Source: Acanthopleura granulata
Taxonomy: Eukaryota > Mollusca > Polyplacophora > Chitonida > Chitonidae
Assembly: GCA_016165875.1 (NCBI GenBank)
Contig: JABBOT010000005.1
Coordinates: 24,887,368 to 24,951,367 of the forward strand
Direction: 5' to 3'
DNA: 64,000 nucleotides
Shown piece by piece: positions 23,801-35,800 of the stretch (positions are counted from its first letter, which is position 1; the number at the start of each line of letters is the position of its first letter). Position numbers and translations under genes: made by a program. The notes under the pieces were generated by a model, which saw nothing but the letters and a program-made list of their open reading frames with translations, ran no database searches and was not told the DNA's origin.

Positions 23801-26800
23801 GTTGCGACGAAACCATTTTCATCAGAGTGAAGACTCGCGTCAATCTAATACCATTAGTGGCTACAAAAGTGAAAATCAGATGCCTGTCTTAAATAATTTG
23901 GCCTTTTATGGGGTTGTAACTGTACTGAGAAGAACGTCTCTGCACTGACACAAGGTAACACCACTATATTATACTAAAGTGAACACACCAAAAGACCGAT
24001 TATTTCAGTTTTTATACTGTTATGTTAAGACATCCAATTATGAGGAACCATATCATGCTTCTTGGACATTTTCCTGAGATGTCGTAAATTTTATAAGTTG
24101 AGAAAAGTTTCAGTTTTTGCATCTGCAGATCCCGAAGTGTTCAATTGTTTTGCAGCATGATGACCAGGGAAAAGACTGTTGGTTGCAAATTACTTTGGAT
24201 AGAACAAAATATTTTTCTGAGATACTGTGGATATTGAAATATAATGTAAATTCTGTCGTACTTAAAATGAAACAAGAATAAGAATACATGTGCAGGGTTT
24301 ACTCCATGATGAAGTTTACAAGTAGCTCATCAGACAACTCTAAACTTGAACTTTGGCTTGTCAGTAATTGTGCAATACCCTCCAATATAGTTCATAGCAG
24401 TATAGTTTTTCTTGCTCTGTTCTTCACAATGGAAAATGTGCTTTCACTGAAGAAAAGTCAAGGAAATGTCCAAGAAAACATTTTGTGATTTAGCCTACAT
24501 TAATTAGCATGTATGAAAAGAAAGGTGTCTATCACAAGTTTATTTACCAGTGAAAAGCAATGTTCATGTATAGTACACAGTTTTCTTATAGCTCAGCACC
24601 TGAACAAGCTATGAAGCAAAAACCTTCTGAATATGTTGCCCAATACTCTGCTCCACCATAGAGCCTATGCCTTGCATTTATCCCTCATCACGGAAAACTA
24701 TTGACTGCTTCTCTTGCATGAATCCATCATTTTTTAAAATTTATATACTTCCTTAGTTCTTTAGTGATTTGTGTTAAACGTTGTTTTGGAAGCTGGTCTT
24801 ACGATTTTCCAGCCAGAAGGTTCATTGTACAGTACAAATGTGTGTTCTGATGCCACGATTCTCCTGGCAGTGAATCACATTGTAGCCCATGTATAGTATA
24901 CAGTCATTAATTGTCTCTATGCTTTTGTTATTTGTTCATTTGTTTTAATCTCCAGTTAAAAAATCCTATAAATAGAAATATCTCCACATAAAACTAATAT
25001 AATATTGAAAATTTGTGGAACAATCCTTAATTTAATGCCACAATGTCAGTGGTGTAACAATTTGTGGTTACCCTTATGTCAGTGGTGTAACAATTTGTGG
25101 TTACACTTATGTCAGTGGTGTAACAATTTGTGGTTACACTTATGTCAGTGGTGTAACAACCACTTCTGTGTTGTCTATGTAACATAACTGACTGTAACAC
25201 CACTGACATTCTTTCATTAAATTTAAATTAAACCCTTGCTCCCTAACTGCAAGTCAATAAGAAAAGATTTATTCATCAAATGCGGCCAGAAAATTAGGAG
25301 CAGGTTGGCCTCTTTCTTGTAGTTCTTCTTCATGCGGTTGTTGAAGCTGTAATGACGTGACATCACTGACAGGTAATAAAATATCTTGCAACACTTTTAA
25401 GAAATAATTTAAAAAAACATGAAATAAAGACAAAAAACACACCCAGCTTTTCAGGGGGCTCACTGTCCAAGTATATGCAGCAGTCTGGCAGCAATATTTG
25501 GCAATAAGTAGGGAGGAGTCATTATTTTTTATGCTCCTCTGTGTTGTATCACCACTGTCATCAATTTTAGTAACAATGATAAGTGTGTGATATATTGCAT
25601 TAAAATCAATGTTACATCACATTTTCTTGAAGTTAAGATACTCTTCTATATGTCTTTATGTGTTGTTATTATTAAATTTCCATATTGTATGCATGTTATA
25701 CCAAAGATCATTTTTTGAACTTTAACTCTCAAGTTTGTAATAGCCTGAAAATAGCACCCCAGGGGTCAATCAAGTTAAATTCAAGACAATATAATTAGCC
25801 ATTTAGAACCAAGACATATATGATGTGTTAGCCTGTTTGTTAAACTTTTGAAATATTTTAAGTCTTGTTAGGTTTAAAGGAGATGCAGTGAACATTTCTT
25901 ATTGTAAAATGAATTTCCTACTTATTGTAGGATGGCTCTTAAGCAGGCAGATTTAAAGTTACTTTGCAAAGCTGCCACCAGGTGGCTGTTTTAGCCTCTC
26001 TTAGTACACACATGTATTTCCCATTTAAGGCTTAAATATCTTTCATTGTCATCTGTAATTGGTTTTGAAAGAAGTTGAAAATTTGAAATCTGACTTTAAA
26101 GCTTACTTGTGGACCTTCATTAGTTGAAAAACGTATGCCTATAGTGAGTGTTGTTTAAGGAAAATCTGCAGCAGTTTGAACATTTGGGGTCATCAGTTAA
26201 GCATCATCTGGTATGAGGCTGATCTCAGCCATAGTTCACTGCCAGGACATTTCCTCCCAGACCCTGTCACTGTCTCTGCGCTTTGTTATGCATTTGCATG
26301 CACCTGTAGTTTCATAATACTGCATGCTCAAACAGACACTGGCTGATGAGTACAGGTTAACCCTCTGTGCATGCTCCTGCATTAGGGTCATGCAGACCTT
26401 TGAGAATGTCCGCAGGTGTAATTTGTGTGCCAGCTGCGGGTTGGGGCATGCTGCCGACGCTGCCAGCTCAGCTGATGGAACGACCCGGTAAAACTGTACG
26501 CATGTCCAATCTCTAGGCCAGGAAGGAAGGGAGAATAAACGGCAAAAAAAAAAAACAAGAGTTCCGATGCCGCTGCAGAATGGAAACTGTGTCAATTGAC
26601 AAGAGCTCAGCTGACTGGTTGGCCGGGCTGGGAACGCTGGCCAGGCCGCCCAATTGATGGCAGCAGGGCCGTGGGAATAAGATTTTCTGCTGATGCCTCG
26701 GAAAATATCCAACGGGGGGAAAAAGCCACATTGGTTCAAACGACAATCAGTGGACAATGAACGGTGCAAAGGACAACAGCCCTAGACTCTCTTTCCCTAA

Positions 26801-29800
26801 CTCAATTTTCCGGAGTTCCTCTCCCTGGCAATTGTTACCAGAGCAGACCAATTATGGCAGCGAGATGTTTTTGGCTTGTATTTCGTCATCATCAGAGCTG
26901 TTTGAGCATCAAGCCAACAAGCTGCTTCCTCTAGAACAAATGTACAGAGCTGTGTTCCAGTCCCTAAACCAACCACTTGTCTTCTTTCATTTATATTTCA
27001 TCAGATTCTCTTTCTGAATCAAAGCACTATTGCATCTTCAAAAGTGCAGCTGTTATCCATCAGTGGCATTGAAAAAGGCTTTCAGTATGCAGTGGAAATA
27101 TATTGGAATATATATATATACATATTAATGGTGATAGAATAATACTGTATTGATACTTAATTAAGCTCGCTTTTCAACTGTAGCATATAGTTTTCTAGTA
27201 CTGTATTATACACTTCAATCTACAGATTGTCCCATAGCAAAGTAATGTGTAATTGAGATGCTTTGTAAACGATGACTGATGCCATGCGGATACACAGTTC
27301 GTCTCCGCATCAGGTGTTGCTTATGACAGCGTATGCTGTTGTTTGTGTGTCCAGAGTAGCTAAACAAAAATACACATCAAAAGTGACAGGCCTATCAGAT
27401 TTAGTGTCCTGTTCACACTGATAACCCGGCCAGCATTAGCCAGACAGCTCAGAGAGCCTGCACTATATTGAAATAAACAAGCTCATCTTAACTATATGTG
27501 TGATAAACTATAATGGATTTTGGCAGCTTGAGAAAGCAATGCTTGGGGTAATTGGTGTAGTTTTCAAGCTTTGGCTAGTAATGACGTGACAGCCCTTCCA
27601 TCATGTCTGTTGCGGCTTCTCGGCCCACACAGATGGCGATGAGAGGGCAACAGGTGCCTCTCAAACTCTAACTCCCATCAAGCGCTAATAAAGTCCAAGT
27701 AGCTAGTTCTGTGGGATAATGTGCCTTGTGATGACTTTAATTGAGCTTCTATAAACTAATGCCTCCCCCCCCCCCCGAATGTGACAGCAATGATATTGTC
27801 TTTATAGGGTCCATGACAGCACATATACTATTGTGCGTGGATTCATGAAAACCTGTGGGGACTGTAGTCACTTTGTAACTTGACTTTGTAACTCATATTC
27901 CTTGTGACTTTTTTTTAAGGTTGTTGCACCAGAAGGCAACATGATTTACAAGAAAAACTGAGCTACGACATTTTGTGAAGGTGGATTAATTCTTACTACA
28001 TGTATCATACAAAACATTTTCCGTTTCTGTAACATTTGACTTGTTCATTCTACAGATACATGTATTTAGTTTCACATGTTGCTGGTGAGAACTGTCGGGT
28101 TTTGACGTTGGAGCTCTAGCTGTTTTAACGACTTAACTGCTTGGTGAATACATGTTGTAAGTTAGTTTATTGATCAGTTTTAGGTCTTCAAAGCCCATAA
28201 TGCATGTATTTGTTTGCATACAAACACATTGTTGCTGTATTTCAAACTATCTTTATACATGTATGCATATCACAGCATAATCTACTTGGAAGTGGGAATG
28301 GAAATGTGAGGATCATAATTTCAGTGTCCACTTCTTCCCACTCTTGATCTTTTTCCATGAAAGCTATATGGCCATTAAGTCATTGTAACTAGATAAACCC
28401 TTAAAAATTCTATTGGTTTTAACCCTTTTAAATACTATATTATAAAGATGAATAGAAGACAGTTGAAGGTTAAATGCCCTACACCCTGATTTTCATTGAC
28501 CTTGACCATTTTCTTGAACAGCATTGGGGTCATTTAAGTTAAATTTTATAGTTAAGTTTTTTGTATCTCTAGAACAGTTTAGCCCAAGTTCACCAAACTT
28601 ACACATGGGCATGAGGAAGAACTCTGTTGATTATCTGCGACCTTAACCTTTGTCTTCAAGGTCATTGTGGACGTTTAAGTCAAAATTTATGAAAGGTTTG
28701 TAAACATGATATCACTAGAACAGTTTGACATAATCAAGTTCACCAAATTTACACCATACTTCCACTTTGGCATAAGGAAGAATCCTTTTGATTTTCAGTG
28801 ACCGTGACCTTTTCCTTTAAGGTCATTGGGGTCATTTAAGTTTAATTTTATGAAAGGCTGGTAAATGCTCTATCTCTTGAACAGTTTGTCCCAAGTTCAC
28901 CAAATATATACAACACCTACACAACTTTATGAATGGCTGGTATTATAAATAATATCTATTGGAATTTGTGTCTATTGGTTACATTGTACAAGTGCTGAAG
29001 GCCAAGGGGCTTTAAGAGCATTGCACGGTATTTTTCCTTTCTTTTATCCCGGGAGAGAGTGGAGGGTGGATGGATGAGAGGTTGAAGCCTGCAAACTTCT
29101 ATTTAAGGTCTTTTTCTGAAGCTCTTTATTCATTTAGGGAGTTGTGTGGGATAATTCTAAGTTTTTGTCCGGGGAATGAATCGGGTTGTGGAAGGTGACT
29201 ATTATCTTGCAGTTTGGGATCAATATTAAATGGTGTTTTTTTTTTACTACGTGCAAAGTAAAAGTATTATAAATGTATTTGGCATTATGGAGGGAAGTGC
29301 GAGGAGGGATGTTGCCGATAGCTCCAGAACTCAGGTGATCCAGCACATTATACTAGGCTCTGCCCCACAAAAATCCATCAGTGGTTTTTTTTATCCCCTT
29401 GAGCCTTTGCTAATGTAAGACTTCTTGTAACATAGTGCAGCAATGTGGGTATTTATTGAACCATGAATTTTAGCATTGTCATTGTATAAAAGTGAACTTG
29501 ATGTTGTAGGACTTTAGAGTAATGCCATTTCTGTTATAATCTTTAAAACAGCATGAAATAAAGAGCTGTAAGGCTGTGTACGTGATAGGTTAACAAACAT
29601 GACAAAAGCCAAAAATGGCTCCTGTAACATTTCTAAATGGATTTATTTTCATTAGGTCAGCCTTAACTTTTTAGTGTGACTGCGGGACTTCGGTTGTGTT
29701 TCACACTTTATTGTTTTAAAACTTGGTGTCATTTTAAGTGAGGTCATGAATAGGCAACCTTGTATTCATGCAAAACTCACTAAAGTAACAAGTGGGTTAG

Positions 29801-32800
29801 CATTGGAATTGTTATATAAAACCTGCTTTGTTATTTTGAAGTAGCTATTGGCTTTATTGTATGTTTCTACACAGAGAGCGACATCAATTTTTATCTGGTA
29901 CTTATTCTGTCCCTATGGAATCCAACCCATGCCTTTCTCATAAAACAGGTGATGATGGCTGAAATGCAAGAAAACCAAACCTATCAAGACAACAACCATA
30001 CACTAACTCATGATTTTGTTTGTGTTTTTTTTTTTCATTTTCAGACAAGTATATTGAGGCATTTTTCATCAATCTGTATTACAGCACACAGAGAGTTAAT
30101 GAACCTTTGTTTGATGACCAGACTTGATAAGTTTGGTACACAGTATATATACATGTATATATGCTCCTAGAAAACCTCAGACAAGTACATTTATGTGGAA
30201 TATTGATTATGTATTCAGGACTATGTATGTGTATATAGTCTGTAAGATTTGTCCCACCTGGACTAAGATGTAGGTAGGATACTATTGCTCTAAATGAAGA
30301 CAGGATCAAGCTCCAAAGAGATAATTCAACAGTCTACATTATCTATTGCTCAGATGTTCAGATGCTCTTATATATTTTCGAGAAATCATTGATCTGATAT
30401 AACAGGCAGAGACTTGTTTTACGCTGACAGTCAGAGTCATTTGTGCAATCAGGGATTAAGCTCTTAAGCGGATCAAAGTGTGTGTTTTATCTACAAAGAA
30501 CACAGATGTCCATTTTCCTGGTTCATGCCTACATGTATGATCACGCATCATGCTGTTGATTCAAAAGGAAAATATATTCTTGGAAACAATTAATTGTCGC
30601 GTGTTGAAATTGTTGAAAATATACTTGAACCAGTGTGTTAAACAGAACTAGAGAAATTGATGTTTGTATTCAGCCATATTTAGTCATTAATTTGCATGAA
30701 GGTTTCCACCATAGGTAAAGCACACAACAAAGGCACAGGTTTTCAGCTTGTTTCGTACACGTAAGTTTCCTGTGAAATGAACACTCAAGTCGAGTCTTCT
30801 ATGTATGATACAGATTACCAGCTGTATAACAGTGCAGTTTGTCTGGGTGGGATCTTAGTGTTAAGAAACCTTATTAAACTATGTGGATGAAGGCAGTATG
30901 ATGGAAGGTGCTAGATCTTTTCTGCATACATTTTATTGAAAAAATGTACTCTCCTATGCTGGAGATACTCCCCTCTTCAGCGTTACTAACAGACTTTATG
31001 GAAGGTCTGATGATTGAGATCCATCTACTTTCTATATATTTGCTAACTGCAGGAGGTGTCTGTTTATTCTCTCACCTTCAGTATTATTATCAGACTTAAA
31101 GGAGTATCTAAGGATTGGAGATCTATCTACTTTCTGTACATTTTCTAACTCTCATGTGGTGGAGATCTGTCTTCTCATTCTCACGTTCAGTAGTGTTAAC
31201 TATGACAAAGGGTGTTTGATAGCAGGCCTATGTCTTCCCTGTCTGTTTGCTGACTGTCCCCAGCTGATCACTGCTGTATATCTCTCGATCTTCATACACT
31301 CACCCTTCAGTATTATTCTTCTGGCTAGTGCCTAATAATGTCAGTTAACAGAGACATTCTCTCCTAGATTCTCCAACGCTCTTTATTGGTATGGAAGACG
31401 AACTATGAATTATTGGTACCGATGTCAGAAGTGAGAGCCTGTTGGTTAGTGTGAACACGTTCCTTTGCCGTCTGCGTTGATTGAGGTGCATTAAGTAAAT
31501 GAGCATGAGCCCGGACTGTAGCTGATGATCTTGACTTTATGCTCTGTATTAAGTACAAGCATGTGCACCACGATGTTTTATAGATGGCTGCGGACAGGCA
31601 TTTTCGCTGATGGAGCATCTCTTAAGCTTAAGCCCTGCAGTGCCAATCAACTCCTGTCAGGGTCCGCATCAAGCATTATAATTTCATCATCCTAACTTCA
31701 GTTCCTCTAAAGACGACTTTAATATGTTTCAAAATCGGTGTGAGACAGTTCCCTGCATAATTGAAGCATATTTTGAATTAGGCTTTTCATTCTGAGGTAT
31801 GTAGCCTTATGTAAAGTGTAGGGGCAATATTCTATATTTTTGCAAAGATAGAGAATTAATACAGAAAACTTTCTTATATTCGAATCAAACGGAATTGTGG
31901 CCATGTATGCAAGATTTGCTCCATGCTTTATTGAGTTTCATCCCTGAATGGAAAATAGCTTGTTTTTATAAATAAGAATCTTTCAATAATATGCTTATAC
32001 AGCTGTATTCCAGTTGCATACAGAAACAGTGACATACCTGTACCATCTTGCATACAGAAACAGTGATTTGCCTGTACCATCTTGCATACAGAAACAGTGA
32101 CATACCTGTACCATCTTGCATACAGAAACAGTGATTTGCCTGTACCATCTTGCATACAGAAACAGTGACATACCTTTACCATCTTGCATACACAAATAGT
32201 GACATGCCTGTACCATCTTGCATACAGAAACAGTGACGTACCTGTACCATCTTGCATACAGAAACAGTGATATGCCTGTACCATCTTGCATACAGAAACA
32301 GTGACATGCCTGTACCCTCTTGCATACAGAAACAGTGACATACCTGTACCATCTTGTATACAGAAACAGTGACATACCATCTTGCATACAGAAACAGTGA
32401 CATACCTGTACCATCTTGCATACAGAAACAGTGACATGCCTGTACCATCTTGCATACAGAAACAGTGACATACCTGTACCATCTTGCATACAGAAACAGT
32501 GACATACCTGTACCATCTTGCATACAGAAACAGTGACATACCTGTACCATCTTGCATATAGAAACAGTGACATACCTATACCATCTTGCATACAGAAACA
32601 GTGACCAGTGACATACCTGTACCATCTTGCATACAGAAACAGTGACATGCCTGTACCATCTTGCACACAAAAAAGTGACATGCCTATACCATATTGCACA
32701 CAGAAACAGTGACATGCCTGTACCATCTTGCATACAGAAACAGTGACATACCTGTACCATCTTGCATACAGAAACAGTGACATACCTGTACCATCTTGCA

Positions 32801-35800
32801 TACACATAGCAGTTTTCATGTTGTTCCAAGATATGTTCTTGTAATCAATGAAAATGTGCATATATTCAAATAACGTACTGGTATTTTATAGAAGAAAATT
32901 TCCACCTTAATATGAACTTGATCCGGAACCTTGACTTAATGTTGTTGATACCAACAGCATGAGATCTGCAGGCCATATAAATCTGAGCCATATCCATCTA
33001 TATCAGTCTCCATCTTTTTAGTTGAGATATATATGTATGGCTGAGAATCATTACTATATGTGTTTATGGGATCTCAAAAATGCATTGTACATGTCATGCT
33101 TTGTCAGTAATATTACTTGACATTTCTCAGCACTGGTTGTGTGACAGGGCTTGAAGCATTGTTCTGTTTAGATATTCATTTTGTTTTCAGGGAGATTCCT
33201 ATGTTGTACTTTTTCCACTCTGTATACATTTACATCTAATTCCCCGATACCTCAAGCTTGATTGAACAGATATGGAATTATGCTCTGCTTTAATTGGGTG
33301 GATATAAAGTGATACCTGTAGTGAAATAATGCAGCATCTATCAAAATTCAGCATCTAGTTTTGAAGGTCAGTTTATTAAACCTACCTGATTCATTTTTGA
33401 TTTTGGGGGTTATAAACTCCAAAATGAGAATGTAATTACCCAACACATATATGAATGAACTCGGATCTCTGGGGTTGTGCCCATTTTCAGGAAATGCTTA
33501 TATTTATTTTTTGGTTTGAATGTATTTTCCTGTTGATATGTACATGTACCAGATGATTATGAATTTGCAGTGGTCGTGTGATTAATTATTATATCAAAGG
33601 GTAGAAAATCGAAGGACTCCAGATCTGCCACTTAGGCACTGCCAGCTGGGAGTTTTATATATAGCATTGTGGAATCCAGCCGTCATCATGATCCTGTGTG
33701 TACTATCAGTACTTGTATGTTCTAGGTCTTCCCAATGTCACATCCCTGGCGGCGAAAGAGGTGGAGAGACTGCGATCTGACCTGAGCAAAGGTAACTTTG
33801 ATGTTAGTGCAGGTTCGTTACAGGTGTGTTCACTCCATGCACGACAGGTGTGTCAAGCTGTTTGTTGACACTGGAAGGTGGTAAACATTGAATACGGCCA
33901 TGTCATTCTGCTAGACAGATAGTGACTAATCCCTCATGCTGTGAGAACTATGCGTACAAATAAGACTTAATAATATGAAAAATTCACAATTTAATTAACA
34001 AACACGGCATACACAGCTGACACTTTTTTTAAACACCATTTTATCTGTTAGGTAGAGTAAATACATGCATGTGTATACCTGCTTTTATAATGCGGAGTAA
34101 GAACTTTTGAACCGTACATGTTAGTCCATTAAGTCCAGAAAGAATTTTTTGGATACATTACCTACCCTCAATATTCATATGAAAAAAAGTTTAAATTTAG
34201 GGAAAAGCAGAAGGCACAAAATATTACTCTGACACTAAGTCTCTTATTTTTCCAGTGGAATTATCATCCAAGCTTCCAAACCAACGTTAAAACATCTTTC
34301 TAAGATCGAAATAGAATCGGTAGAATTGGGCAAAATGCATAACTTTATTGCATTAACAATAACTTTATTGTTCAAAATGTTAAATAGATCAAACACAGTC
34401 TATCCATTTAATGATTGAAAGTAGTGTATAAAATAGTATGTACCTGTATATCAGTAGTTGTCTCTCAGGGGTTTGATTTAAACGAAAAGACAACACTAGA
34501 CCAAATGTATATATGTATCGATAAAGAATCCTGTTCATAGTTCAAGAAACTTTTTATTTTTGTGACGTAGGATAACTGAGATATTGCAATTCAAAGCAAG
34601 TGAAAATGCCCACGTAGGGAAAAATCAGATAGCTCTCAATTTTAACCAATATTTCTAACACCCAACGAGGCATCTGTTTCCACTGGGATGTCACCAGTTC
34701 CAAGTTCACTATTTTGCCATTTTGAATTAGTTTTTCTCCTCTGATTAGGGACAATTCTGATATACTTTAAAGCAAGAAAGTGGTAGTGGAATATGTCTGT
34801 GGTTATTCCTCAAGGTCTCAGCCACGAGACCACTATGGGGGGGGGGCATTTGATTATTATAATAAAGACGAACGTACGTCACCCACAAAAGCATGTCTCG
34901 GCTCTAACACTGAAAAGAAAAGAACACATTTATACAACCTAAAACTTAAATGAAAGAGCTAGTACAAACTGTGTGGAATACTATTTTTTAACATTTTTTA
35001 TGTAAAACTACTGCTCTCACTCCTCTACGATTCAAACTGGTAGCCTTGTAAGCCGAAGTTACATTCACTATCATCAGAACTAGAGCTAGGGTTCCCACTG
35101 AAGCCCTCCATTACGTTATCTACATGATTTTTTTTTTACCCTCAAAGACAGAAGAGCTGCTTTGCAAAGCTAAGCAGGATGACGTAAGCAATCTGTTAAA
35201 ATGGCAGCCTAAAAAGGTTTGTCAGTCTTGGACGTTTAACTATTAAATACTCAAATAACAAGCACTTCCTCCAGAAAATTGAGGTTTTTTTATTTAACTA
35301 TAAGTAAAGCTCTTTCTTTTAAGGTATAGGTTGTATAAATATGTCCTTTTCTTTTAACATAGGGTGTATGACGCAACTTTGTGTTTCTGGTTTCTCCAAA
35401 AAGGCATATCCCATAGCCGCATTAGAATGCCAGATTGAAAGGTGATTGATAGCATTACAAAGCACGTCAGAAAGGTACGCCTATGCCCATTTAGATCTGC
35501 GCGCACCATTCTTCTAAAGAACTTAGTTATACTTTTTACTGTCTTTTCTTTTAACATTAAAGCTAGGTATAAGCAACATTTCTTATTTGTCTTGAATACC
35601 TACACCCACATTTCAGTGTTATCTCAGACCTTTATCAAACACTGACATATTCTGCCATTCCCAGGACATATCAGCTTTATTTACACTACTCTTGTCTCTG
35701 GTCATTTTGTTATTGAACACTATAAGATATATAACACTGTGTAATATATGGTAATGAGAGTTTCTGTTCTTGCTACTAGCCATATGCTACCTTCCCAGGC

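Larger units (their letters stand above)
13963..33725 (+). other. unc13 intron 2 (19,763 nt)
   Basis: No second gene is recognised on either strand. Stretches without listed features (about 15760-17237, 17386-18020, 19330-20630, 20690-25040, 29000-30900, 31330-32010 and 32810-33725) contain only short ORFs without family resemblance and simple-sequence runs such as T-tracts at 20281 and C12 at 27765-27776. A 10-bp inverted repeat GAGCACCGTT/AACGGTGCTC lies at 15463-15472 and 15539-15548. Confidence 0.7.

Noticed and set aside
26236..26769. 177-codon minus-strand ORF
   Set aside because: Starts at TTG, has no internal ATG until late, crosses an A-tract and shows no family resemblance. It is better explained by locally higher G+C.
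31928..32861. Minus-strand ORFs up to 288 codons with a repeated [24 protein letters not shown] motif
   Set aside because: Product of the 34-bp minisatellite; all three minus frames are open for the same reason.
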